Below, one piece after another: positions 1 through 7,249 of a stretch of DNA of 41,917 bases. The stretch is from positions 1 through 41,917 of the IMG/VR virus record IMGVR_UViG_3300034012_000266, one strand, 5' to 3'. The position numbers and the translations under genes are program-made. The notes beneath the pieces are model-generated. The model made no database searches. It saw nothing but the letters and a program-made list of their open reading frames with translations, and was not told where the DNA came from. Every line of letters begins with the position of its first letter. Positions within the stretch are counted from its first letter, which is position 1. The stretch is from a virus.

Positions 1-2
1 AC

Positions 3-44
3 GGCAGCTTTGTGGCGCCTGAAATCCCAGAAGCAGTAGAGTAG
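3..44 (+). CDS. C-terminal end of an upstream gene (partial), probably a tail protein
   Basis: One frame is open from the window edge and ends at TAG 42-44, reading GSFVAPEIPEAVE before the stop. The composition and the position just before a tail fibre suggest the C-terminus of a tail or fibre protein whose body lies outside the window. If the genome is circular or terminally redundant it could belong to the gene that starts at 41895. Only 13 residues are visible, so the family cannot be named. Confidence 0.35.
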   Translation, partial: GSFVAPEIPEAVE

Positions 45-66
45 GCCATAAAGCACTGCTCCAGCA

Positions 67-1956
67 ATGGCTGACCGTAAGATTTCGGATCTGACAGCAC
101 TGACTGCACCAGCGGCTGGTGACTACCTGCCCATCGTTGACATCAGCGAGGTTGCTGCTGCCAGTAAGAACAAGCGGATCACCATCGAGGAGTTGTTCCG
201 TGGCGTGCCGCTTGGCACGGCTGCTGCACCAAGCATTGCCATCGAGGGCGACGAGAACACCGGCATCTACAGCCCCGGCGCTGACCAACTAGCCATCTCA
301 ACTAATGGCACGGGGCGGTTGTTTGTCAGTGCAAATGGAAATATTGGGGTGGGTACGGCCAGTCCAGTCACACAGTTTCACATCCAAAAAGCAACTGATG
401 GCTTGGCGGGCGTACAGATTTCCACTTCTGCGTACGGTTCTACCGCAACAGATGGGCTTTTTGTAGGAATTGATAACGACTTTGGATACCTATACAACTA
501 CGAAAACAAGTCTCTTGTTTTTGGCGTTAATGCCGTTGAGCGGATGCGTATCACGCCCGCAGGCCTCTTAGGTCTGGGGACTACTAGTCCTCAGGAACTT
601 TTAGAGATACGGAAAGATGCTGCCGGTGTTGATGCGGTTGGTGTGCTACTGCACAACCAAAACTCAGGAGCTAATACGGCTATAGGTATTACATTTTCCC
701 CAAACACTGGAGGCGCAACCAGAGCCGCAGGCATTTATGGCGTAAATGAAACTACAGCTCAGAATGCAACGGCATTAACTTTTCGCACCAATGCCGATAG
801 CGCTAGCGGAATCGAGCGGATGCGGATCACCTCCGCAGGCCGCGTAGGGATTGGCACTACGAGCCCTGCCACAACTCTGGATGTCAATGGCGACGTAACC
901 ATCACCGACAAGATCATCCACGGCGGTGACACCAACACTGCAATTCGATTCCCCGCTGCGGATACTGTTTCGGTTGAGACTGCTGGCAGTGAACGCGCCC
1001 GCATCGACAGCTCCGGCAGGCTCTTAGTTGGCACGTCTAGTGCGCGAGCAAACTTCACAAGCGGCGCAAGGACTAGCCCCTTCCAAGTAGAAGGCACCAC
1101 TCTTAACGACTCAGCACTGTCAATCCTTAGGAACTCAAACGATACCGGACAAAGCGGAATTTACCTCGCTAAATCACGCTCCACAACAGTAGGCGATGCA
1201 ACTCCTGACATCGTTGCTGATGGTGATTCGCTGGGCTCGATCTTTTTCCAAGGCGCCGATAATACAAACTTTGTCAGTAGCGCATCAATTACAGCACAAG
1301 TAGACGGCACTCCTGGCGCTAACGACATGCCAGGCCGCCTAGTGTTCTCCACTACGGCAGACACGGCAGCTTCCCCGACGGAGGCTGTGCGTATCAATTC
1401 TTCCCAGCAATTACTTGTTGGAACTACAGCTTCACTTGCATCGTTTAACGATGGTCGCCTTGAGGTTTTATCAAAAGCCAGTCAACTTGCAATAGTCGCA
1501 GATGCTACGGCTTCAAGTGCTATTGGCATTGGCATCCGCGGAAACACATCTACAACAGCAGTCAGCTTCTTTAACGCTAGTGACGCCGCCACCTGCGGAA
1601 CAATTGTTCTTAATTCTGGCAGCACTTCCTACAACACCTCTTCCGACTACCGCCTTAAGGAAAACGTTGCCGAAGTCACTGACGGCATCACCCGCCTACA
1701 GCAACTGAAGCCCAGCCGCTTCAACTTCATCGCGGATCCTAACAAGACGGTTGATGGTTTTATTGCTCACGAAGTTCAGGACATTGTTCCTGAAGCTATT
1801 ACGGGCGACAAGGACGCAGTGGATGACGAAGGCAACCCCGTCTACCAAGGCATCGACCAATCCAAGCTGGTGCCCCTGCTGACTGCTGCACTCCAGGAAG
1901 CTATTGCCAAGATCGAAACCTTGGAAGCTCGGCTAACAGCCGCTGGAATCGAGTAG
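67..1956 (+). CDS. tail fibre/spike with C-terminal peptidase S74 intramolecular chaperone
   Basis: This 629-residue protein carries repeated GNIGVGTASP / GLLGLGTTSP / GRVGIGTTSP / GRLLVGTSS modules over about residues 90-480, the pattern of trimeric beta-helical tail fibres. The last ~105 residues are a peptidase S74 (endosialidase-type) chaperone. The motif SDYRLKEN places the expected Ser-Lys dyad at S526 and K531, with GFIAHEVQDIVPEAI downstream. In this family the chaperone trimerises the fibre and then cuts itself off before the serine, so cleavage between S525 and S526 is predicted. The N-terminus (MADRKISDLTALTAPAAGDYLPIVD) is of the kind that attaches fibres to the tail. Role: host receptor binding. 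The family call is secure; the receptor is unknown. Confidence 0.93.
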   Translation: MADRKISDLTALTAPAAGDYLPIVDISEVAAASKNKRITIEELFRGVPLGTAAAPSIAIEGDENTGIYSPGADQLAISTNGTGRLFVSANGNIGVGTASPVTQFHIQKATDGLAGVQISTSAYGSTATDGLFVGIDNDFGYLYNYENKSLVFGVNAVERMRITPAGLLGLGTTSPQELLEIRKDAAGVDAVGVLLHNQNSGANTAIGITFSPNTGGATRAAGIYGVNETTAQNATALTFRTNADSASGIERMRITSAGRVGIGTTSPATTLDVNGDVTITDKIIHGGDTNTAIRFPAADTVSVETAGSERARIDSSGRLLVGTSSARANFTSGARTSPFQVEGTTLNDSALSILRNSNDTGQSGIYLAKSRSTTVGDATPDIVADGDSLGSIFFQGADNTNFVSSASITAQVDGTPGANDMPGRLVFSTTADTAASPTEAVRINSSQQLLVGTTASLASFNDGRLEVLSKASQLAIVADATASSAIGIGIRGNTSTTAVSFFNASDAATCGTIVLNSGSTSYNTSSDYRLKENVAEVTDGITRLQQLKPSRFNFIADPNKTVDGFIAHEVQDIVPEAITGDKDAVDDEGNPVYQGIDQSKLVPLLTAALQEAIAKIETLEARLTAAGIE

Positions 1957-1966
1957 TCACCTTCAC

Positions 1967-2010
1967 TAGGCGGGACAACCGGCCTTGTCCAAACTGGGCG
2001 ATAACGCCTA
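1967..2010. repeat. nested inverted repeat / hairpin between tail genes
   Basis: A perfect 6-bp inverted repeat GGACAA-CCGGCC-TTGTCC (1973-1990) lies directly inside an outer pair TAGGCG (1967-1972) / CGCCTA (2005-2010). No T-run follows, so it is not a classical intrinsic terminator. It may be an RNA-processing or stability hairpin in the fibre transcript. Confidence 0.45.
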
Positions 2011-2035
2011 GCATTCCATCAACCCCTTTTGACCA

Positions 2036-2359
2036 ATGGCTAGCACCCCTGTCACCACCGTCGTCACATGGCGTATCGCCAACCTTGAGCGCGAAACCGC
2101 TGACGGCTTCGTGTTTACATCGCACTACACCGTGGATGCCAACGACGGCACCTACAGCGCAGGTGCGTATGGCTCGATTGGTTTCGAACGCCCCGAAAAC
2201 CTGATCCCCTTCGCTGACCTCACCGAAGAGCAGGTGATCGCTTGGACGCAGGAAGCCCTTGGCGGTGACGAAAAGGTTGCCGAAATCGAAGCGGCTCTTC
2301 AGGGCCAACTCGATGAGCAGCGCAACCCAACCAAAGCGGCAGGCGTGCCCTGGGCTTGA
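2036..2359 (+). CDS. small tail-associated protein, unknown function
   Basis: A 107-residue soluble, acidic protein without signal peptide or membrane segment. The N-terminal half (about residues 7-60) looks beta-rich (TTVVTWRIANLERETADGFVFTSHYTVDAND), and the C-terminal half is helical (LTEEQVIAWTQEALGG...VAEIEAALQGQLDEQ). It lies between the tail fibre and other small tail-region genes, so a role in fibre assembly or as a virion accessory protein is likely but not shown. I know similar small proteins from cyanophage tail regions but cannot give a function. Confidence 0.75.
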   Translation: MASTPVTTVVTWRIANLERETADGFVFTSHYTVDANDGTYSAGAYGSIGFERPENLIPFADLTEEQVIAWTQEALGGDEKVAEIEAALQGQLDEQRNPTKAAGVPWA

Positions 2360-2388
2360 CGCTAGAATCGGTCTAACGCGCCAAGGCA

Positions 2389-2727
2389 ATGTCAGTTCAG
2401 CCCGGCATTTACAACATCCCGTTGCAACGCCGGGCGGATTACACCGTCACGCTTCAATTCAAAGATGCCTCGGCAACACCAATCAACCTCACCAGTTGGA
2501 CGGTTGCCGCACAAGTCTGGAACAAAGCCCGCACCACAAAATACGCTGACTTCACTGTCACCTACACCAACCGCAGCACCGGCACGGTTGCCATTGCATT
2601 GACGGACGATCAGACCGCCACATTCCCGGATGAGGCGTACTATGACGTGCTCCTGACCAATCCATCTGGCCTGAAGGAGTATTACCTTGAGGGCCTGGTA
2701 TTTGTCAGTGAGGGCTACACAGCATGA
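2389..2727 (+). CDS. small beta-rich baseplate/fibre-like protein
   Basis: A 112-residue protein predicted to be almost all beta strand. The pattern YTVTLQFKDASATPINLTSWTVAAQVW, then TGTVAIALTDDQTATF and YYDVLLTNPSGLKEYYLEG, resembles the N-terminal beta-sandwich of BppU-like upper-baseplate proteins that connect fibres to the tail. Its stop overlaps the next start as ATGA (2724-2727), so the two are translationally coupled. A virion role is inferred from fold pattern and neighbours. Confidence 0.75.
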   Translation: MSVQPGIYNIPLQRRADYTVTLQFKDASATPINLTSWTVAAQVWNKARTTKYADFTVTYTNRSTGTVAIALTDDQTATFPDEAYYDVLLTNPSGLKEYYLEGLVFVSEGYTA

Positions 2728-2888
2728 CCTCCGTCAATGTCACCACTGATGTCAACACCGTCACCGTATTGGATGATGGCGCAACGATCATCGTGACAAC
2801 TGGCAGCGTCAGCAAAGACACGTTCGATGCACTCGAAGCACGAGTAGCCGCACTTGAAGCACTCGACATCATGTTGCTAGAAGGCTGA
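2724..2888 (+). CDS. 54-residue coupled protein with C-terminal coiled coil, unknown
   Basis: The ATG at 2724 overlaps the preceding stop (ATGA) and its own TGA (2886-2888) shares a base with the following ATG at 2888. The product starts MTSVNVTTDVNTVTVLDDGA, a short beta region, and ends in a heptad-like helix (DTFDALEARVAALEALDIMLLE) that could trimerise. The size and strand-plus-coil build fit a small fibre or baseplate accessory. Function unknown. Confidence 0.6.
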   Translation: MTSVNVTTDVNTVTVLDDGATIIVTTGSVSKDTFDALEARVAALEALDIMLLEG

Positions 2889-3025
2889 TGGCTGTCAAAT
2901 CCAAAACTGGCGCGGCTCGCATTGAGCACAAGCCTGGCCCGCCAAAATTAACCCGTCAAGGTAATGGCGCACGCAGCAAGCCTAGTCATGGGCGTAAGTT
3001 ACTGCGCGGTCAAGGTAAGGGTTAA
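2888..3025 (+). CDS. 45-residue very basic protein, unknown
   Basis: The ATG at 2888 overlaps the previous TGA, and the stop is TAA 3023-3025. The product is rich in Lys, Arg and Gly (begins MAVKSKTGAARIEHKPGPPK, ends RGQGKG) with no hydrophobic core and is probably disordered. Overlapping start and stop on both sides argue for real translation. Nucleic-acid binding is possible from charge alone; nothing more can be said. Confidence 0.6.
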   Translation: MAVKSKTGAARIEHKPGPPKLTRQGNGARSKPSHGRKLLRGQGKG

Positions 3026-3034
3026 ACTGATACC

Positions 3035-3283
3035 ATGATCGAGGTCATCGCTGCTGTTGCTGGGGCTTCCATCAGCGTTGCCGCGATGGGCGCAATGGGA
3101 TTCACCCGTCGCAATGATGAAGCGCGTGATGCGGTCATCAGGTTGACTTCTGCTGTGGAACACATTGCCACGCAACTTGAAGTGCTGCATACCGACATCA
3201 AAGACGACCGGCGGGAAACATTCCAGCGGTTGAATACGGTTGAACAGCGCGTGAGTAAACTAGAAGCACATCCGCACGGTTAA
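3035..3283 (+). CDS. small membrane protein with coiled coil, holin/spanin-like candidate
   Basis: An 82-residue protein with one N-terminal hydrophobic segment (about residues 3-22, IEVIAAVAGASISVAAMGAM) followed by a charged helix (about 30-78, VIRLTSAVEHIATQLEVL...ETFQRLNTVEQRVSKLEAH). One membrane anchor plus a periplasmic or cytoplasmic coiled coil, directly upstream of another membrane peptide and the endolysin, fits a class III-like holin or an inner-membrane spanin. Which of the two it is cannot be decided from sequence. Confidence 0.65.
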   Translation: MIEVIAAVAGASISVAAMGAMGFTRRNDEARDAVIRLTSAVEHIATQLEVLHTDIKDDRRETFQRLNTVEQRVSKLEAHPHG

Positions 3284-3285
3284 CC

Positions 3286-3426
3286 GTGGAGTTTCTGTCT
3301 CATCCCGCTTTTTGGATTCTTGTTGCGGCTGCCAGTGAGCTGATTGCCCTGTCACCGCTCAAGAGCAATAGCATCATTCAAATGGTGTTTCAAATCCTGC
3401 GTCTGATCAAGGCAAAAAAGGTCTGA
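3286..3426 (+). CDS. 46-residue holin-like membrane peptide (zero-frame product)
   Basis: Starts at GTG 3286, 3 bases after the previous stop, and ends at TGA 3424-3426. It has one hydrophobic stretch at about residues 7-23 (AFWILVAAASELIALSP) and an amphipathic, basic C-terminus (IIQMVFQILRLIKAKK). Position just before the endolysin and this build suggest a holin or holin regulator. Its last codons GCA AAA AAG contain the heptamer A AAA AAG, the same site used for -1 frameshifting in E. coli dnaX. See the extension at 3420-3665. Confidence 0.65.
   Translation: MEFLSHPAFWILVAAASELIALSPLKSNSIIQMVFQILRLIKAKKV
3414..3420 (+). promoter_or_regulatory. candidate -1 programmed frameshift site (A AAA AAG)
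   Basis: In the frame of the GTG at 3286 the codons read GCA AAA AAG GTC TGA, so the heptamer is in the correct phase for tandem slippage. A short hairpin CCGCT-TAG-AGCGG lies at 3455-3467, farther away than the 5-9 nt usual for a stimulator, so the stimulatory element is unclear. Confidence 0.5.
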
Positions 3427-3665
3427 TCGGTTTCGGTAAAGCAGGCTGGCAGCGCCGCTTAGAGCGGGCCATCAATGACTGGTGGTTCTACAAGACGCTG
3501 CCTGCCAAGCTGGACAAGGCCGAAGCCGACTGGCACGCAACTCAACCACCGGCCACCTCACCACCTGTTGTGGTAGAACATCCGATTGACCCTGAGCTAC
3601 AAACTGGCGAAAGTCAATTGCTCGGCGGTCCCATGAGTATCCACGCACCCTGGAAACGTGACTAA
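3420..3665 (+). CDS. -1 frame extension of the holin-like protein
   Basis: The -1 frame is open from 3372 to TAA 3663-3665 and has no ATG, GTG or TTG near its beginning. The sequence entered after slippage reads GLIGFGKAGWQRRLERAIND and continues with WWFYKTLP, a Pro-rich stretch and IHAPWKRD, 81 residues. A -1 shift at 3420 would give a 126-residue fusion with the membrane segment at its N-terminus. The tail overlaps the endolysin start (GTG 3658) by 8 bases. The alternative is a simple frameshift mutation or sequencing error in the A6 run. Confidence 0.5.
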   Translation, partial: GLIGFGKAGWQRRLERAINDWWFYKTLPAKLDKAEADWHATQPPATSPPVVVEHPIDPELQTGESQLLGGPMSIHAPWKRD

Positions 3666-4716
3666 CAAAATCCGCCTGCTTGATCTGTGCAAGTATTACA
3701 AGGCATTGCCTCACCAGATGGCTGGCATCAGCGAGCTGGAGGAGGCGATCAACAAAGCCAACCCGCATATCCTCGGACGCGAGCAGGCGTGGTTCAAGAC
3801 ATGGAGCCAAGGCGGCAAGCAGCAGGATTACAGCCCTGCGGTAAAGCTGATCAAAGAATTTGAAGGTTGCCATTTGAGCGCGTACCCAGACCCACTGCAC
3901 GGCTGGGACGTTGCAACCATCGGCTTTGGCACCACCCGCTACCAGGACGGTCGCAAGGTAAAGGAAGGCGACAAAATCACCGTGATTGAAGCGGATGAGT
4001 TGCTGCTTGAGGAAGTCGAACGCATCGCCAAGCATTTGTACGGCAAAATCCCGTACTGGAATGACATGCTGGTAACGCAGCAGTCTGCGCTAATCAGCTT
4101 TGCCTACAACCTTGGCGCTGGTTTCTACGGTTCCGCTGGCTTTGAAACCATCAGCAAGCGACTGGGCGAGAAAGATTGGGCCGCCGTACCTGATGCGCTG
4201 AAGCTCTACCGCAATCCCGGCACCAATGTCGAAGCTGGGTTGCTGCGCCGTCGCGTTGCCGAGGGCAACCTGTGGCGTGACGAGTTGCCGTCGGCCAAGG
4301 TAGCGCCATCGAGCCCATTTAGCGCCAAACTTACGCCAAACTTCACGCTGGGCGAATTTGCCCTGGGTGATCCGGCCCGGCGCTTCACGGCTCAGCATCA
4401 GGTGGATACCGCCATTGAGCTGGCCAAGTTCCTAGAGCGTGTACGCACTGCATTTGGCGACAAGCGCGTCACCATTACATCTGGCTATCGCCCGCCAGCA
4501 ATTAATCGATCCGTTGGTGGCGCATCAGCTAGCGAGCACCTGTTCAATGCAACTGATGTAGGCGCTGTTGATTTTTACATTGACGGTGCAGACATCAACA
4601 AGGTTCAGGCATGGTGCGATAAGGAGTGGCCATATTCGCTCGGCTATGGTGCGCCTAAGGGTTTCGTGCATCTTGGCATACGGCAAGGCCGACCACGCGT
4701 GCGCTGGGATTACTAG
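3658..4716 (+). CDS. bifunctional endolysin: GH24 muramidase plus M15 peptidase
   Basis: A 352-residue lysis enzyme. Residues about 58-205 are a T4/P22-type lysozyme (GH24): KEFEGCHLSAY with the expected catalytic Glu at E69, followed by TIGFGTTRY and a helical lobe (LLLEEVERIAKHL...ALISFAYNLG). Residues about 222-352 are a peptidase M15-type domain, with TSGYRPPAINRSVGGASASEH giving ligand H294, then D305 (GAVDF) and H338 (FVHLG) to complete the zinc site. It would cut both the glycan and the peptide cross-links. The first ~55 residues are helical and unassigned. No signal peptide is seen, so export would rely on the upstream holin-like proteins. The GTG start is chosen because it is the first in frame after the upstream gene. 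Confidence 0.92.
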   Translation: MTNKIRLLDLCKYYKALPHQMAGISELEEAINKANPHILGREQAWFKTWSQGGKQQDYSPAVKLIKEFEGCHLSAYPDPLHGWDVATIGFGTTRYQDGRKVKEGDKITVIEADELLLEEVERIAKHLYGKIPYWNDMLVTQQSALISFAYNLGAGFYGSAGFETISKRLGEKDWAAVPDALKLYRNPGTNVEAGLLRRRVAEGNLWRDELPSAKVAPSSPFSAKLTPNFTLGEFALGDPARRFTAQHQVDTAIELAKFLERVRTAFGDKRVTITSGYRPPAINRSVGGASASEHLFNATDVGAVDFYIDGADINKVQAWCDKEWPYSLGYGAPKGFVHLGIRQGRPRVRWDY

Positions 4717-4750
4717 GTAGCTAAAATTACAGCAATGCGTCTGCTGCGGC

Positions 4751-5893
4751 ATGGCTGACCAACTTGTATTTACATGCCGCAGGCAGCGACGATGCAGGGA
4801 GAAATTACCAGCAGAAGATTTGCAACGTGACCCATCAACTGGTCAATTGTTTTGCAAACCTGGATTTTGCCCCAGCCATAAATACCGCGAAGACACTGAC
4901 ATCATCACACTGCAGCTTGAGGTGCGGCGGCTGCGTGATCAATTCAAAGTGGCAACAGCAGATCGTGAGCAGTTGCTCAGTCAACTTGCTGCAACGCAAG
5001 ATCAACTGAATGCAGCACTTGACATCCGCGAAATCAATCACGTTGAACCGATTGCGGCTATCAATCCTGGATCACGGTCTGAGTCGGTTCCGGTGTTGCT
5101 GTGCTCTGATTGGCACTGCGGTGCAGTCGTAAAACGTGAATCAGTCAATCAATTAAATGCGTATGACGTCGATACGTTCCACGTTCGTGCGGCTGCATTA
5201 TTTCGCAATGCCGTTAAGGTCATTGACATGGCACGCACCAGCGTTGACATCAACGCAATGGTGCTATGGCTTGGCGGTGATTTGATCGATAACCAGTTAC
5301 ATCCTGATGCAACGCAACAGCAAGACCTGACGCCAACGCAACAACTAGTTGAATGTGAACGCTCTATTGCCGCAGGCATTGATTACCTACTAGAGCACGG
5401 CAAACTAGAGCGTTTAATTGTGCCATGTAGCGTCGGCAATCATGGCCGCACTACTGCCAAGCAGCAGAGTAATGCAACCGAAAACAGCTTTGAGTGGTTG
5501 ATGTATCAATCATTGCGGCGGCACTTCCGTAATGAATCGCGTATCGAATGGCAGATCAGTGACGGCAACATCCTGTACATTGACGTGCTAGGCCAGCGGT
5601 TGCGCTTCCATCATGGCGATGCAGTGAAGTATGGCGGTGGCGTTGGTGGCATCACGGTGCCGCTCACCAAATGGATCTACCGGCAGGATGTAGGCATCCG
5701 CGCTGATCACACGTTCCTAGGGCACTTCCATACATTGACGCTAGGCAGTGGCTTCAGCATCAATGGTAGTTTGATTGGCCCAACTGCTTACAGCTTGAAG
5801 CTAGGATTCCCGCCAGAACGTCCGCAGCAGTTGATGCGCTTTATCGATAGCGAACGTGGTTTTACCTTAAGTGCTCCCATCTTGACCGATTGA
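4751..5893 (+). CDS. calcineurin-like metallophosphoesterase with N-terminal Cys cluster
   Basis: A 380-residue protein with the five metallophosphoesterase motifs in order: SDWH (D120, H122), GGDLID (D177), VGNHGR (N230, H231), HHGD (H288) and GHFH (H325, H327). The N-terminus has C9, C15, C35, C40 and H43, a likely zinc-binding cluster, followed by a coiled coil (about 52-92, LQLEVRRLRDQFK...). Phage members of this superfamily are often annotated as DNA-repair exonuclease-like, but substrate cannot be read from the motifs. It sits between endolysin and HNH gene, apart from the replication genes. Its stop abuts the ATG of the HNH gene with no gap. Confidence 0.85.
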   Translation: MADQLVFTCRRQRRCREKLPAEDLQRDPSTGQLFCKPGFCPSHKYREDTDIITLQLEVRRLRDQFKVATADREQLLSQLAATQDQLNAALDIREINHVEPIAAINPGSRSESVPVLLCSDWHCGAVVKRESVNQLNAYDVDTFHVRAAALFRNAVKVIDMARTSVDINAMVLWLGGDLIDNQLHPDATQQQDLTPTQQLVECERSIAAGIDYLLEHGKLERLIVPCSVGNHGRTTAKQQSNATENSFEWLMYQSLRRHFRNESRIEWQISDGNILYIDVLGQRLRFHHGDAVKYGGGVGGITVPLTKWIYRQDVGIRADHTFLGHFHTLTLGSGFSINGSLIGPTAYSLKLGFPPERPQQLMRFIDSERGFTLSAPILTD

Positions 5894-6199
5894 ATGGATC
5901 ATCGGATTGATGGCACTGATCTGATCCCTAAACGCAATGCAAAACACCAATTTAGACAGCGAATCTTTGACGCATGGCAGCACTGCTGCGCATATTGTGG
6001 CGCGTCAGCAGATACGCTAGATCACATCAAGCCACGCCATAAAGGCGGCGCAACTATCGTCAGCAACTTAGTGCCGGCGTGTAAAACCTGCAATCGCCGC
6101 AAAGGTAGTCAGCACTGGCAGGAGTGGTTCAAGCTACAAAGTTTCTGGTGCGAAGCACTGGAGACACGGGTGCAACAGTGGATTGAGGATAACTGCTAA
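5894..6199 (+). CDS. HNH endonuclease
   Basis: A 101-residue protein with the HNH core CAYCGASADTLDHIKPRHKGG...NLVPACKTCNRRKG. Two CxxC pairs hold the structural zinc, the DH of LDHI is the catalytic His region, and N and K follow in the third motif. It starts on the base after the upstream stop. Small HNH enzymes in phages are either homing nucleases or help terminase cut DNA. Here it is about 15 kb from terL, so a free-standing or homing role is as likely as packaging. The 3' end converges on a small minus-strand gene. Confidence 0.88.
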   Translation: MDHRIDGTDLIPKRNAKHQFRQRIFDAWQHCCAYCGASADTLDHIKPRHKGGATIVSNLVPACKTCNRRKGSQHWQEWFKLQSFWCEALETRVQQWIEDNC

Positions 6200-6323
6200 G
6201 CATCTGGTGATAAAACACTAATGCTTGCCAATCTTGCTGATGTTCCTTACACATTCCAGCAACACATACACGCCAGACGTAACCAGATCCTGTGTATATT
6301 CTTTCGATAGTAGGTTGCGGCAT
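6129..6323 (-). CDS. small protein, unknown (last gene of the leftward operon)
   Basis: The ATG at 6323 gives 64 residues beginning MPQPTIERIYTGSGYVWRVC and continuing with AGMCKEHQQDWQALVFYHQM; earlier TTG/GTG starts exist at 6335 and 6332. The composition (Trp, Tyr, Cys, His in a globular-looking pattern) is better than random for an antisense frame. The last 71 bases overlap the 3' end of the HNH gene in opposite orientation. It is probably translated from the end of the leftward early transcript after the sigma factor. No family recognised. Confidence 0.5.
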   Translation of the reverse strand: MPQPTIERIYTGSGYVWRVCVAGMCKEHQQDWQALVFYHQMLSSYPQSTVAPVSPVLRTRNFVA

Positions 6324-6349
6324 GACAGCCACCAATTTCGACGGCTTGA

Positions 6350-7249
6350 TTAGCCTAGGCCGCCCAGTGGGGTGTCATGCAGCTCCCTGCCTTTATTCAA
6401 CATAAGCTTTAATCGAAGCATTGCGACACGCTCAATCTGCTGCAATCTGGCGCCTGATACGCCAGTTGCGCTCTCTAGTTCACGCCACGACACTGGCTTT
6501 TGTAACCTGCGATTGACAATTACAAACTTAGACCTATCGTCAAGGTATTTATCCATTAGGTCCATCATTTGCTGCGCTTGATGGCTAATGCTCAGTTCGT
6601 CATAATTAACCGTTGATTGCGGATCAGCAATCATATCAATCAGTGATACGCTATCGCTGGTTGATGGCACAACATCTAAACTACAAACCGCATAACTGCG
6701 TTGCATTGCGTCATAGATTACGTTTATATCAATACCAACGCGATCTGCAATTTCTCTTAGTGTTGGCGTCCGGCAAAACTGATGGCCGAGTTCCGTATGC
6801 ACCTTCGCTATTTTGGTCAGCAGATCATGCAGTCCAGTTGGCAGCCTGATCATTGAGTCATTCTGTGACAATGCACGTTGGATGCCTTGCTTGATCCACC
6901 AGTAGGCGTAAGTGCTGAACTTATACCCGCGTGAGTAGTCGAACAATTCAACGGCACGCGCTAGGCCGATATTGCCCTCTTGGATGAGGTCCATGATCTC
7001 AAGCGACTTGCGCCTTCGCGCCTCATACTTTTTTGCAACATGCACCACAAGTTGCAGGTTGCATTGGATGAACCGCTCACGCGCCCGTTGACCACTGCGC
7101 ACCAGTCGCTTTTCTTCTGTGGTCAGTTCACGCTCCAGTTGCTGCAGCTCGCGCATCTTGGCGATACGCCTGCCATATTGGATCTCTTGGTCTACCGTGA
7201 GCAGTGGATACCTTGCGATCTCGTTAAGGTAGTCTTTTAAAGATGACAT
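6350..7249 (-). CDS. sigma-70 family RNA polymerase sigma factor (group 1/2-like)
   Basis: A 299-residue factor with region 1.2 (about 5-32, LKDYLNEIARYPLLTVDQEIQYGRRI), a full region 2 (about 55-125, including NLQLVVHVAKKY, DLIQEGNIGLARAVE, FDYSRGYKFSTYAYWWIKQGI), region 3 (about 130-190, RLPTGLHDLLTKIAKV) and region 4 (about 225-285, helix-turn-helix SWRELESATGVSGARLQQIE). Region 1.1 is missing, as in bacterial group 2 factors. This is a host-like housekeeping-type sigma, not a gp55-type late factor. It would direct host RNA polymerase to alternative, probably phage, promoters. Region 4 is the most divergent part (LDDRSKFVIVNRRLQKPV), so -35 recognition may differ from the host. The gene is near the end of the long leftward operon. 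Confidence 0.93.
   Translation of the reverse strand: MSSLKDYLNEIARYPLLTVDQEIQYGRRIAKMRELQQLERELTTEEKRLVRSGQRARERFIQCNLQLVVHVAKKYEARRRKSLEIMDLIQEGNIGLARAVELFDYSRGYKFSTYAYWWIKQGIQRALSQNDSMIRLPTGLHDLLTKIAKVHTELGHQFCRTPTLREIADRVGIDINVIYDAMQRSYAVCSLDVVPSTSDSVSLIDMIADPQSTVNYDELSISHQAQQMMDLMDKYLDDRSKFVIVNRRLQKPVSWRELESATGVSGARLQQIERVAMLRLKLMLNKGRELHDTPLGGLG

Noticed and set aside
1901-2389. 162-codon minus-strand frame over the 3' end of the tail fibre and the next gene
   Set aside because: Antisense to two well-supported genes; no recognisable domain and no start context.
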